A DNA stretch of 64,000 bases from Mesorhizobium sp. WSM4904. GTDB lineage: Bacteria > Pseudomonadota > Alphaproteobacteria > Rhizobiales > Rhizobiaceae. The number at the start of each line of letters is the position of its first letter. Position 1 is the stretch's first letter. The notes beneath the pieces are model-generated. The model worked only from the letters and a program-made list of their open reading frames with translations. It was not told the origin of the DNA and did not search any database. This document shows, piece after piece, positions 19,938-30,241 of the stretch. Location of the stretch: contig NZ_CP121354.1 of NCBI RefSeq assembly GCF_029674545.1, positions 1,116,001 to 1,180,000 of the forward strand, in the 5' to 3' direction. The translations under genes were made by a program, and so were the position numbers.

Positions 19938-20968
19938 GACCACGGACCTTTGGGTCCGGCGCCGCGGGGGCCGGTCGGGTTGCGGCCCCACGGATTGGGC
20001 TTCGGCCGCTCCGGCTCAGCCGGCGGCGCGGACTCAGCCGGCCGCCTGCCCCATGGGCCTGTCCGCGGCTCGTCTGGCTGGGGTGGCGCCGGCGCCTCGC
20101 GCCGGGCGGCCCGCGCGCCGCCGTCCATCTCACTGGCCATCTGCTGCAGGGCGGCGATGCGGTTCTCGGTGTTCGGATGGGTCGAAAACAGATTGTCCAT
20201 GCGCTCGCCGTGAAGCGGATTGATGATGAAGAGATGCGCCATGGCCGGATTGCGCTCGGCGTCCGGGTTGGGAATGCGCTCGGCGCCGCGCGCGATCTTG
20301 TCGAGCGCGGAGGCTAGCCACAGCGGGTGGCCGCAGATCTCGGCGCCGCGTCGGTCGGCCTCGTATTCGCGGGTGCGGCTCACCGCCATCTGCACGATCA
20401 TGGCGGCAAAGGGTGCCACGAGCATCGCCACCAGCACCCCGACGAAGCCGAACGGGTTGTTGTTGTCGCGGCTGCCGCCGAAGAAGAAGGCGAAATTGCC
20501 GAGCATCGAAATCGCGCCGGCGAGCGTCGCGACGATCGTCATGGTCAATGTGTCGCGGTGCTGCACATGGGCAAGCTCATGCGCCATCACCGCCGCGACC
20601 TCTTCGTGGCTGAGGCGCTCCAGCAGGCCGGTCGACGCGGCCACCGCGGCGTTCTGAGGGTTACGGCCGGTGGCGAAAGCGTTGGGCTGCGGGCTGTCGA
20701 TCAGATAAGTCTTCGGCATCGGCAGGCCGGCCTGCTTGGCCAGCGCCTGGACGATCGCATAATATTCGGGGGCGTTCTTCTCGTCGACCTCGACGGCGCG
20801 GTTCATCGACAGCACCATCTTGTCGGCATTCCAATAGCTGAACAGGTTCATGCCGGCGGCGATCAAGAGCGCGATCATCATGCCGCCCGTGCCGCCGATC
20901 AGAAAGCCGACGCCCATGAACAGCGCGGTCATCGCGGCAAGAAGCATGGCGGTGCGAAGCGTGTTCAT
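19934..20968 (-). CDS. htpX: Membrane zinc metalloprotease HtpX, 344 aa
   Basis: An inner-membrane M48 protease that degrades misfolded membrane proteins. Two N-terminal helices (about 5-45) precede the zinc site HELAH (130-134), within [17 protein letters not shown]. Two more helices follow (about 143-200), then [14 protein letters not shown], which supplies the third ligand. Beyond [20 protein letters not shown] a tail of about 60 residues is rich in Pro, Gly, Arg and Trp, ending [11 protein letters not shown], so the protein is longer than the ~290 aa E. coli form. The stop overlaps the rsmB start. Confidence 0.95.
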   Translation of the reverse strand: MNTLRTAMLLAAMTALFMGVGFLIGGTGGMMIALLIAAGMNLFSYWNADKMVLSMNRAVEVDEKNAPEYYAIVQALAKQAGLPMPKTYLIDSPQPNAFATGRNPQNAAVAASTGLLERLSHEEVAAVMAHELAHVQHRDTLTMTIVATLAGAISMLGNFAFFFGGSRDNNNPFGFVGVLVAMLVAPFAAMIVQMAVSRTREYEADRRGAEICGHPLWLASALDKIARGAERIPNPDAERNPAMAHLFIINPLHGERMDNLFSTHPNTENRIAALQQMASEMDGGARAARREAPAPPQPDEPRTGPWGRRPAESAPPAEPERPKPNPWGRNPTGPRGAGPKGPWS

Positions 20969-21107
20969 CGTCTCTTCCGTCTGGCGTGGTGGCGAACAGG
21001 GGTCGATCCTGCGGTTGTCATGGCTATATGATGGGAAAGGCCGGCCCCCGTTTCAATCGACCCTCCGCTTTAATCGGCTCCCTGTTTTAATTGGCAAGGC
21101 ATATCGC

Positions 21108-21329
21108 ATGACCGAACGCCCCAGCAAAACCGAAACCGCTCCCGAAGGCGACAAGCCGCAAAGGACGCTGACGCCGGCGGCCGAGCGCGCGCTGGCAGAG
21201 GCCGAGGCCAGGCGACAGGCATACCGCGAGGCGGAAGCCCAACTGCCGAAGGAAATCGGCGGCCGCGGCGGCAAGGAACCCGGGCGCTACGGCGACTGGG
21301 AAGTGAAAGGCCTGACCAGCGATTTTTAG
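21108..21329 (+). CDS. DUF1674 protein, SDHAF4-like, 73 aa
   Basis: The C-terminus GRYGDWEVKGLTSDF is the signature of DUF1674, whose mitochondrial member SDHAF4 helps flavinylate and assemble the succinate dehydrogenase flavoprotein. The N-terminal ~45 residues are charged and helical (PAAERALAEAEARRQAYREA). The likely role is a cytoplasmic assembly factor for succinate dehydrogenase, inferred from the eukaryotic homologue. It is divergent from htpX. Confidence 0.88.
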   Translation: MTERPSKTETAPEGDKPQRTLTPAAERALAEAEARRQAYREAEAQLPKEIGGRGGKEPGRYGDWEVKGLTSDF

Positions 21330-21337
21330 GCGGATAT

Positions 21338-21366
21338 GCCTGATCTGAATCTCAGCGCATCCTAAG
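21338..21366. repeat. Solitary end of the 136-bp element
   Basis: The stretch GCCTGATCTGAATCTCAGCG plus CATCCTAAG matches 3439-3467 (GCCTGACCTGAATCTCAACG plus CACCCTAAG) with three differences. No other part of the element is present. The stop codon of the minus-strand HAD gene (complement of 21362-21364) lies inside it. Confidence 0.55.
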
Positions 21367-22027
21367 CCGCGTCGCGCTGCGGCTCGACGACCATCCAGCC
21401 GCTGTCGTCCACGGCAACGCCGAGCGCGTCGTAGGTGGCGATGCTGGCGTGCTGCGTCTGCATCGCATGGACGTGCGTGGCGCTGATCACCATCACCGAG
21501 GCGCCGGCAGCTTCGCCGGCCGCGATGCCGGCCGGCGCATCCTCGAAGACCAGGCAATCGCGCGCCTCGACGCCGAGACGTTCTGCCGCCAGCAGGAAGC
21601 AGTCAGGCGCCGGCTTGCCGCGGGTGACGTCCTCGGCCGACACCATCATGGCCGGAACCGGAATGCCGGCCGCCGCCATGCGCAGCAGCGCCAGCTCGCG
21701 CGGCGCCGAAGTGACGATCGCCCAGCGCTCGGGCGGCAGCGAATTGAGAAAGGCGACGGAGCCGGGAATCGGGACGATGCCTTCGAGATCGTCCGCCTCG
21801 GCCTTGAGCAGAGCATCGGCTTCCGCCACGGCATCTATGCCTGGAAGCTCCAGCGCAGCGATCGTCTCAATCGCGCGCTTGCCATGGATCGTCGGCAGGA
21901 AGCTGGCGACGTCAAGGCCATGGCGATTTGCCCACTCAGTCCACACACGTTCCGCCGCCGCGATCGAGTTGAGCACCGTGCCGTCCATGTCGAAAAGGAA
22001 GGCGGCGAACTTTCTGCCTGCGAACAT
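21362..22027 (-). CDS. HAD-superfamily sugar-phosphatase-like hydrolase, 221 aa
   Basis: All HAD motifs are present: FLFDMDGTVLNS (motif I, nucleophile Asp14), IVTSAPR (motif II), GKPAPDCFLLAAERLG with the motif III lysine, and CLVFEDAPAGIAAG (motif IV). The helical cap between motifs I and II places it with the beta-phosphoglucomutase/sugar phosphatase subgroup. The likely reaction is dephosphorylation of a small phosphosugar; the exact substrate is not readable. It stands alone, convergent with the DUF1674 gene. Confidence 0.85.
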   Translation of the reverse strand: MFAGRKFAAFLFDMDGTVLNSIAAAERVWTEWANRHGLDVASFLPTIHGKRAIETIAALELPGIDAVAEADALLKAEADDLEGIVPIPGSVAFLNSLPPERWAIVTSAPRELALLRMAAAGIPVPAMMVSAEDVTRGKPAPDCFLLAAERLGVEARDCLVFEDAPAGIAAGEAAGASVMVISATHVHAMQTQHASIATYDALGVAVDDSGWMVVEPQRDAA

Positions 22028-22463
22028 CGGATTTCCTGGAGATTCGTTTTCGGGGAGGGCGAAACGCGGTCACAGTCTAGACCGACCAACGCCGCGTGGG
22101 AAGCCGCGGGGCCGCGCCTCGTCATCGCATCGGCGGCAGGACAGGCGCGCAATTCGGCAGACCGGACGGCTGTCTCACCATGGCTTCAACACCACTGCTG
22201 GCCCACTTCGGGACACATCCTGCTGTGCCGAAGCGGGAAGGGCCGCAATCGCTCAGCAGAACATGGTAAGCGCTTCCTGAACGGCATTCACGCCACCGCA
22301 TCGTCGTTTACCCGCCATTCACCTTGCCGTCTGCGAAAAGCAAGCAAAAACAATAAGTTAACTGATCGGCGGGCGCTTTTCGAGGCCCGGCGTCCTTACC
22401 TGGCCGAAATCCTGCAGCGCCTGCGTCGAGCGGCTCGACGCCGCAGTCAGCGGGGGCGGAAGG
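22028..22463. other. Intergenic region without recognised features
   Basis: A 436-bp stretch between a divergent HAD gene and the TadG-like gene. No RNA gene, repeat or conserved ORF is evident. An A-rich patch near 22340-22365 could be part of a promoter for the downstream gene. Confidence 0.4.
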
Positions 22464-23840
22464 ATGCGGCAGTTCAAAGGTCTCGTTCACGGGGGTCTCG
22501 TTCGTGGGGTGGACGGCTTTGCCCGGGATCGCGGAGGCAATTTCGCGGTTCTGTTCGGGATTGCCGCATCGGTCCTGGCGCTGGGGGTGGGATTCGCGGT
22601 CAATATCTCGCAGCTCTACAACGCGAAATCGAGCTTGCAGGGCGTCGTCGACGCCGCCGTCACCTCGACGGCACGCGATCTCACCCTCGGCGTCATCAAG
22701 GAAGCCGATGCCAACCGATCGGTGCAGGCATTTCTCGACGCCAACAGCACCGCCGGTGTGCTGCAGGCCAACCAGATCGTGCTCGACAAGCTAACCGTCG
22801 ACAGAACGGCGAAAACCGTGCAGGCGGATGTGCATGCCGATATCGGCCTCTATTTTCCGATCTTCAGCGTGGGCGACATGCAGCGCGTGACCACGTCGAC
22901 CACCGCGCTCTATTCGGACAAGAAGGTCGAGGTGGCGATGATGCTCGACATCACCGGCTCGATGGCGGGGCAGAAGATCAAGGATTTGAAGACGGCAGCC
23001 GGCAATGCGGTCGACTCGTTCCTCACCGGCCAGGACTCGGCCAATCCTCGTGTGCGGGTGGCGATCGTTCCCTACGCCAACTCTGTCAATGTCGGTCCAC
23101 TTGCCGCAAGCACCGTCTTCGTCGAAACCAAGCTAAGCGAGCGCAAGCAGGCGCCGGGCAATGGCGACCCGCAAATGGTGTCGGCGCCGGCGCGGCCCGA
23201 TACCTGCGCGACCGAGCGCAAGGGCACCTATCAATATTCGGACGCCGGGCCGGACGTCGGCATGGTCAACCGCGACTATTTCCTGTCCCCGTTCGCCCAA
23301 CAGACCGGCACGTCCGCTTGTCCGGCCGCGGCGGTGAAGCCGCTGACAGCGGACGCCACGGCACTGAAGAATGTCATCAAGGGCTTCGTCGCCTCCGGCG
23401 GCACCGCCGGCCATATCGGCGTGCAGTGGGCCTGGTACATGCTGTCCGAGAACTGGGGCGGCGTGATGAAGGTTTCGGAGCGGCCGGCCAAGATGGATCC
23501 GAAGAAGGTCGCCAAATACGCGATCCTGATGACCGACGGCGAGTTCAACCTTTCCTATTTTGATGCCACCAGCGTGGGCCAGGTTTATAACGCCGCCGGC
23601 AAGGAGCAGACACGCACCGCCGCGACGACGCTGTGCTCCGCGATGCGCGACCAGGGTATCGAAATCTTCACGATCGGCTTCGACCTCACCGAAAAGAACG
23701 CCAAGTCGACGTTGCAGGCTTGCGCCAGCCCGGACACGGCGAGCATCACGCATTTCTATCAGGCCGCCAACGGCACGGAGCTCGACCAGGCTTTCCAGTC
23801 GATCGTGCGCAACATCGACAACCTCACAGTGACCAAGTAG
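22464..23840 (+). CDS. TadG-like protein with von Willebrand factor A domain, 458 aa
   Basis: The N-terminus FARDRGGNFAVLFGIAASVL (about 19-38) is the TadE/TadG-like segment: a short cytoplasmic part, a charged Asp-Arg-Gly-Gly, then one membrane helix. A von Willebrand A domain begins at about 155, with VAMMLDITGSMAG carrying a MIDAS-like DxTGS (162-166) and later YAILMTDGEFN. The domain faces the periplasm or surface and probably aids Flp pilus biogenesis or adhesion. No other tad gene is nearby, so it is an orphan copy. The start at 22464 has a GGCGGAAGG ribosome-binding site. Confidence 0.82.
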   Translation: MRQFKGLVHGGLVRGVDGFARDRGGNFAVLFGIAASVLALGVGFAVNISQLYNAKSSLQGVVDAAVTSTARDLTLGVIKEADANRSVQAFLDANSTAGVLQANQIVLDKLTVDRTAKTVQADVHADIGLYFPIFSVGDMQRVTTSTTALYSDKKVEVAMMLDITGSMAGQKIKDLKTAAGNAVDSFLTGQDSANPRVRVAIVPYANSVNVGPLAASTVFVETKLSERKQAPGNGDPQMVSAPARPDTCATERKGTYQYSDAGPDVGMVNRDYFLSPFAQQTGTSACPAAAVKPLTADATALKNVIKGFVASGGTAGHIGVQWAWYMLSENWGGVMKVSERPAKMDPKKVAKYAILMTDGEFNLSYFDATSVGQVYNAAGKEQTRTAATTLCSAMRDQGIEIFTIGFDLTEKNAKSTLQACASPDTASITHFYQAANGTELDQAFQSIVRNIDNLTVTK

Positions 23841-23906
23841 CGGCGCCGGTTCCGCGGCACATTTCCTGGATTGCCTTAGGCGAGCGCAGATCAGCTACCA
23901 AAGGAA

Positions 23907-23940
23907 AAGGCCGCCGCTTCTTGACGAAGCCGGCGGCCTT
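23907..23940 (-). terminator. Intrinsic terminator, best in the minus direction
   Basis: The arms AAGGCCGCCGCTTC (23907-23920) and GAAGCCGGCGGCCTT (23926-23940) form a 14-bp stem with one bulged base. Read on the minus strand the stem is followed by TTTTCC; read on the plus strand it is followed only by CCGTGTTTCC. It can serve the TadG-like gene but fits better as the end of a minus-strand transcript from the small ORF at 24010-24081. Confidence 0.7.
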
Positions 23941-24009
23941 CCGTGTTTCCGTCCATGACGCGGCTCATGGCGACGACCCCATCGGGTCACCTGCCGCGCG
24001 TCTCGCGCC

Positions 24010-24081
24010 TTAACGGGAAGACTGCTTCCCGGAAGTGCAATCCGCTGAGCTCACGTTATGGAAAACGAAATCACTCGACAT
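24010..24081 (-). CDS. Putative 23-residue protein with an extreme Shine-Dalgarno sequence
   Basis: Reads MSSDFVFHNVSSADC then TSGKQSSR and a TAA stop. The ATG (complement of 24079-24081) lies 7 nt after AGGAGG, inside a 15-nt stretch complementary to the 3' end of 16S rRNA. A possible promoter lies upstream and a minus-oriented terminator 70 bp downstream, giving a self-contained unit of about 200 bp. The peptide is polar, not a membrane helix, with one Cys and a basic end. I recognise no family. It might also be a non-coding RNA that binds 30S subunits. Confidence 0.45.
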   Translation of the reverse strand: MSSDFVFHNVSSADCTSGKQSSR

Positions 24082-24082
24082 C

Positions 24083-24097
24083 GGATCACCTCCTTTC
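24083..24097 (-). promoter_or_regulatory. Ribosome-binding site, 15-nt match to the 16S 3' end
   Basis: On the minus strand the bases are GAAAGGAGGTGATCC, the full complement of the 16S rRNA 3' tail GGATCACCTCCTTTC. Normal sites here match 4-7 nt. Spacing from AGGAGG to the ATG is 7 nt, which is optimal. Confidence 0.7.
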
Positions 24098-24118
24098 GAT
24101 TGGTTGAACACGGCCCAG

Positions 24119-24147
24119 AGAATGGGGTGCGTCGCGGCAAATGACAA
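24119..24147 (-). promoter_or_regulatory. Candidate promoter for the 23-residue ORF
   Basis: On the minus strand TTGTCA (complement of 24142-24147) is followed after 17 bp by CATTCT (complement of 24119-24124). Predicted transcription starts near 24112, giving a leader of about 30 nt. The -10 box is weak, so this is tentative. Confidence 0.3.
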
Positions 24148-24285
24148 GGTGCCGTTACGGAATGGCCAGATGGGAAATGCTCGCAGTAGTGCATTTGCGC
24201 AACAGATCGGGATTGCGGTGCCAAGGCCAATTGGACAACAGTGCCTCCAGGCTAGCGAATGTATTCGACGCATCGGGAGGTGGGA

Positions 24286-25554
24286 ATGAATGCCGCCGAC
24301 AGGGCAGCGCGGATCGTGCGAACGGTGGTCGAGACGCTGAAGCCGGGCTTTGCGGTCAGGCTGTGGACCGGCGAGCGGATCGGCCCCGCCGACGGTCCGG
24401 TGCTCGCCATCAACGATCAGGACATCGTCTGGCAGCTGGTTCGCCGGCCGACCTTCTCGACGCTGGTCGAGATGTGGATCTCTAAGACCGTGGATATCGA
24501 AGGGGGCACGCTGTTCGATTTCTACGCCCTGCCCTCGCAGGGCAAGCTCAAGACGAAGCTCAGATCATTGCCCAAGCTCGCGATCCTGCGCGACCTGCCA
24601 AGCGTGCTGTTTTCGCGCAAGCAGATGACGGCGCGCGGCGATCTTTCCGGGCGCAACCCCTATGTCAGCGGGTCGAACAAGGAGGCGATCCAGCATCACT
24701 ACGACATCTCGAATGCCTTCTACCGGCTCTTCCTCGACGAGCGCATGGTCTACAGCTGCGGCTATTTTACAGATTTCGCCAACGGCATCGACCAGGCGCA
24801 GGTCGACAAGCTCGACCATATCTGCCGCAAGCTCAGGCTGAAGCCTGGCGAAAAACTGCTCGACATCGGCTGCGGCTGGGGCGCGATGCTCATCCATGCG
24901 GTGAAGAATTACGGCGTCGTCGGCCACGGTGTCTCGCTGTCGCAAGCCCAGACAGACCTTGCCCGCGAGCGCATTCGCGCCGAGGGGCTGGAGGATCGCA
25001 TCACCATCGAGATAAAGTCTTATGCCGAGCTCTCCGGCACTTTCGACAAGATATCGTCGATCGGCATGTTCGAGCATCTGGGACTTGCCAACCACGCGGC
25101 CTACTTCTCGGCGGTCCACCGCTTGCTGAAGCCCGGCGGCGTCTACCTGCATCATGCCATCACCAGGCGCAGCAAGGGCGACATCAGGAAGACGCTGCGC
25201 AAGGGGCCGGAATACAAGGCGCTGATCAAATACATCTTTCCTGGCGGCGAGCTCGACACGATCGGCATGACGCTCGGCAATCTCGAGGCGCATGGCTTCC
25301 TCGTCCATGATGTCGAGAACCTGCGCGAGCATTATCAGCGCACCTGCCGCCTGTGGGCGGAGCGTCTCCATGCGCGCTTCGACGAGGCGATCGCCGAGGT
25401 CGGCGAGGCGAAGGCGCGGCTCTGGCTGCTCTATCTCACCGGCTGCTCGATCGCCTTCGAGCGCGCCTCGGCGCAGGTTTTCCAGACCGTCGCTACAAAA
25501 CGCGCGCGTGGTCCGAGCGGGCTGCCGCAGACGCGGGCGGATCTCTATCGGTAG
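24286..25554 (+). CDS. cfa: Cyclopropane-fatty-acyl-phospholipid synthase-like methyltransferase, 422 aa
   Basis: A SAM-dependent enzyme expected to add a methylene bridge to unsaturated acyl chains of membrane phospholipids. The catalytic domain begins at about 125 with IQHHYDISNAFYRLFLDERM and VYSCGYF. The SAM site LLDIGCGWGAMLIHAVKNYG is at about 192-211, then GVSLSQAQ and SIGMFEHLG with the active-site Glu. The N-terminal ~120 residues are the lipid-binding extension. The start at 24286 has GGGAGGTGGGA upstream; an ATG nine codons earlier lacks a site. Several paralogues are usual in rhizobia, so cfa is a family-level symbol. Confidence 0.88.
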   Translation: MNAADRAARIVRTVVETLKPGFAVRLWTGERIGPADGPVLAINDQDIVWQLVRRPTFSTLVEMWISKTVDIEGGTLFDFYALPSQGKLKTKLRSLPKLAILRDLPSVLFSRKQMTARGDLSGRNPYVSGSNKEAIQHHYDISNAFYRLFLDERMVYSCGYFTDFANGIDQAQVDKLDHICRKLRLKPGEKLLDIGCGWGAMLIHAVKNYGVVGHGVSLSQAQTDLARERIRAEGLEDRITIEIKSYAELSGTFDKISSIGMFEHLGLANHAAYFSAVHRLLKPGGVYLHHAITRRSKGDIRKTLRKGPEYKALIKYIFPGGELDTIGMTLGNLEAHGFLVHDVENLREHYQRTCRLWAERLHARFDEAIAEVGEAKARLWLLYLTGCSIAFERASAQVFQTVATKRARGPSGLPQTRADLYR

Positions 25555-25568
25555 GACGAGGCAACCGA

Positions 25569-26317
25569 TCAGACGAAGCGCATCGGCGCGCCGATCTCGA
25601 CGCGCGCCGGCCGGTCGACGGTGCAATAGACGCCGATATTGTGGGCGTTGTAGCGGACCAGGTTGCGCAGGATGCCCGGATCGTTGTCGAAGCCGTCCTG
25701 GGCGATGATGGTGAAGCCGCAGCGGCGGCAGGGCTCCGAGACGGTGAGCAGAAGATCGCCGATCGCGAGCTTGCGCCCGATCCATTCGGTCTCCGGGAAG
25801 GAGCCTTCGACAGGGTCCATATCGACGACGATGTTGGGGCGGAAACGGCGCGGATCGGCCACGCCTTGCGGATGCAGCGCCTTCAGCCGCGCCAGCGAGG
25901 CGGTGGTCAGCAGGTGGATCGGCGCCCTGGTGTAACGCTCGACGGTCAGTGGGCCGGAATAGCTGGGGGCCGCGTTCTCGCGGAAATAAGGCCGGATCGA
26001 GGCTTCGAAGCCGAGGAAAGCGGAAACGACGCGGTCGCTTTCAGGGTCCGGCGCCGGCAGCCAGTCGCCGCCGGGCACGGCCACCTCAAGCTCGCGATCT
26101 TCGGTCAGCCGGGTGCGGATCAGCGGCACCTTGTGCCATTTCGGCCCGCGGTCCGGCCGGGCGATTTCATTGTCGGAAGCATCGACCAGGCCGAACAGCC
26201 GATCGCCGTCGACGCTCGATGTGCCGACGGAGATCGCGTCCAGCCGCTCGCCGGCGAGCGAGCTCGCGGGATAGCGCCAGAGCTGGCTGACCGTGCCGAG
26301 TGCCGCCTGAGCGTTCA

Positions 26318-26318
<1 letters not shown>
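25569..26318 (-). CDS. MOSC domain-containing protein, 249 aa
   Basis: Has an N-terminal beta-barrel (MOSC_N) part, VSQLWRYPASSLAGERLDAI, and a MOSC domain with RFRPNIVVDMD and the cysteine motif VSEPCRRCGFTIIAQD (about 190-205). MOSC proteins handle sulfur or bind molybdenum cofactor; this one resembles YcbX-type proteins but lacks the ferredoxin domain. The ATG overlaps the acs stop as ATGA, so it is translated from the acs message. Its role beside acetyl-CoA synthetase is unclear. Confidence 0.82.
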
Positions 26319-28273
<1,955 letters not shown>

Positions 28274-28582
28274 TTTTCAGCTTTCCTCCAGAACCGTTCC
28301 GCCGGCTTGAAGTGCCGGCGGTATCGCGGCGAAGCGGCCGCGAATTCGCCGGCATTATTAACAGTTCCGCCGTGACGGCAATATTAGACGTTGGATTCGC
28401 GCGGCGGGATGACGCAGGGGCAAGTCCAAACGCCTGTTAGCACTCTCGCTCCAGGGCTGCTAACCGCTTGTTTTTCCGATGGAAAACTTGGGTCAGATGT
28501 GCGAAAATCAATAGACAGTTAAGCAACCGAGCGCAGAATCGGAGATCGGGAGGAAAGGAGATCGAGCCTTAAGGGGGCTGCC
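28274..28582. other. Divergent intergenic region acs / usg
   Basis: About 309 bp between divergent genes. A GCCGGC hairpin (complementary CCGCCGGC and GCCGGCGG near 28300-28320) lies in the acs leader. No other structure or gene is clear. The promoters of both genes should be here. Confidence 0.4.
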
Positions 28583-28855
28583 ATGCATGACCATTCCGAA
28601 ATGGATCTGATGCTCAGGGGCTATGGGCTGACCACGGCCAAGATCCTCTACCATTTTCCCGATCACCCGCATTTGCTGCAAAGCTTCATCTGGCAGGACT
28701 ACGACATCGCGCCGCAATTTCCGGTGCTGATCCGCTTCATCGAATTCTGGAAGACCAAGCTCGACGGCCCGCTGCATTCGGTGACCTACACGCACCAGAA
28801 GCTGATCGCGCCGAACGAGTGGCGGAAGGTGGACGGGGAGTTCGTGCTGCATTGA
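28583..28855 (+). CDS. usg: Usg family protein, 90 aa
   Basis: Matches the alphaproteobacterial Usg-like family: GYGLTTAKILYHFPDHPHLL, then FIWQDYDIAPQFPVLIRFIE and FWKTKLDGPLHSV, the conserved core. The name comes from the Caulobacter gene upstream of trpF; function is unknown. It is a small soluble protein of typical length. The start at 28583 has AAGGGGGC upstream. A 188-bp repeat follows it. Confidence 0.88.
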   Translation: MHDHSEMDLMLRGYGLTTAKILYHFPDHPHLLQSFIWQDYDIAPQFPVLIRFIEFWKTKLDGPLHSVTYTHQKLIAPNEWRKVDGEFVLH

Positions 28856-28906
28856 GGCGTCGCCGAGGTTCTCTGGACGTCGAGCGATTGGCGGAAACGC
28901 CCATCA

Positions 28907-29094
28907 CTTCGTCATCCACGGGCGGAGCAAGGAGCGAAGCGACGCGGCGCAGACCCGAGGATCCATTCCGTGACTTCGAAGCGTTGCGGCGATCCAGAAT
29001 TTTGCTCCGCCGCGCTCTACGATCGCGATAACGGAATGGATCCTCGGGTCTTCGCGACGCCGCTTCGCGGCTGCTCCGCCCGTGGATGACGAAG
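28907..29094. repeat. 188-bp inverted repeat element, copy 1
   Basis: Ends CTTCGTCATCCACGGGCGGA and, inverted, CCGCCCGTGGATGACGAAG. Inner arms CCCGAGGATCCATTCCGT and ACGGAATGGATCCTCGGG flank a ~60-bp centre. It therefore has two nested inverted pairs. A related element lies at 38424-38612. It separates the convergent usg and aldo/keto reductase genes. Confidence 0.75.
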
Positions 29095-29156
29095 TTCGGA
29101 GGCTGCGGCTAATCCCGTATGCTCACGATCGCCCTGATAGGACGTTCGCGACTCAC

Positions 29157-30191
29157 TCACACCGCCGGCGGGTTCAGGCGGGCGAAGCCCTCTTGGCGGC
29201 GATAGGGAAAGTAAGGATAGGGCGCAGTCACCGCGCTCGCTTCATCGAGCGCCTTCATCTGTTCCGGCGACAACGTCCAGCCGACGGCGCCGAGATTTTG
29301 CCGCAACTGCTCCTCGTTGCGCGCGCCGATGATCACCGACGACACGGTCGGCCGCTGTAGCAGCCAGTTGATCGCGACCTGCGGCACGGTCTTGCCAGCT
29401 TCGGCGGCGACGGTTTCGAGCGCGTCGACCACGCGATAGAGATGCCCGTCCTCGACGGGCGGGCCGAAGCTTGCCGTGTCGTGCAGCCGGCTCGTTTTCG
29501 GCAGCGGTTGGCCGCGACGGATCTTGCCGGTCAGCCGGCCCCAGCCGAGCGGACTCCACACAAGGGCGCCGACGCCCTGATCAAGGCCGAGCGGCATCAG
29601 TTCCCATTCATAGTCGCGACCGACCAGCGAGTAGTAGACCTGATGCGCGGCATAGCGCGGATAGCCATGCTTTTCCGCCAGGCCGAGCGATTTCATCACC
29701 TGCCAGCCGGAGAAATTGGAGACGCCGACATAGCGCAGCTTGCCCGCGCGAACGAGGTCGCCCAGCGTCGCCAGCACCTCCTCGATCGGCGTCGCGGCGT
29801 CGAAGGCATGGAGCTGAAGCAAGTCGATATAATCGGTGCCGAGGCGCTTCAGCGCCGCGTCGACGGAGCGGATCAGCCGTGAGCGCGACGAGCCCCAATC
29901 GGCCGGGCCGTCGCCCATCGGCAGCGCGGTCTTGGTCGAGATCAGCACCGCGTCGCGGCGGCCCTTGATCGCTTCGCCCAGCACCTCCTCCGAGGCGCCA
30001 TTCGAATAGACGTCGGCCGTGTCGAAGAGGGTGACGCCTGCTTCCAGGCAGATGTCGACCAGCCGGCGCGCCTCCTTAGCGTCGCTGTTACCCCAATGGC
30101 CGAACAGCGGCCCGGAGCCGCCGAAGGTTCCGGCGCCGAAGGAAAGCGCCGGCACTTTCAGGCCGGATGCGCCGAGACGTCGATAGTCCAT
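29157..30191 (-). CDS. Aldo/keto reductase, 344 aa
   Basis: An NADPH-dependent oxidoreductase with a TIM-barrel fold. The catalytic tetrad segments are visible: GVTLFDTADVYSNGASEEVL (Asp, Tyr), LISTKTALP (Lys) and LLQLHAFD (His). The cofactor-binding end shows SSVIIGARNEEQLRQNLGAV. It is close to the AKR group that includes YajO/Gfo-like proteins. It lies 50 bp downstream of an MFS exporter gene on the same strand and is probably co-transcribed. The substrate, probably an aldehyde or ketose, is unknown. Confidence 0.88.
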   Translation of the reverse strand: MDYRRLGASGLKVPALSFGAGTFGGSGPLFGHWGNSDAKEARRLVDICLEAGVTLFDTADVYSNGASEEVLGEAIKGRRDAVLISTKTALPMGDGPADWGSSRSRLIRSVDAALKRLGTDYIDLLQLHAFDAATPIEEVLATLGDLVRAGKLRYVGVSNFSGWQVMKSLGLAEKHGYPRYAAHQVYYSLVGRDYEWELMPLGLDQGVGALVWSPLGWGRLTGKIRRGQPLPKTSRLHDTASFGPPVEDGHLYRVVDALETVAAEAGKTVPQVAINWLLQRPTVSSVIIGARNEEQLRQNLGAVGWTLSPEQMKALDEASAVTAPYPYFPYRRQEGFARLNPPAV

Positions 30192-30241
30192 GGTTTTGCT
30201 CCTTGTCCAAAATTGTAATGCCGAGGGCGGATCTGGGCTGG

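Noticed and set aside
24083..24097. Fragment of a 16S rRNA gene
   Set aside because: Only 15 nt match; the bases on both sides are unlike rRNA, and the match is correctly placed as a ribosome-binding site for a minus-strand ORF.
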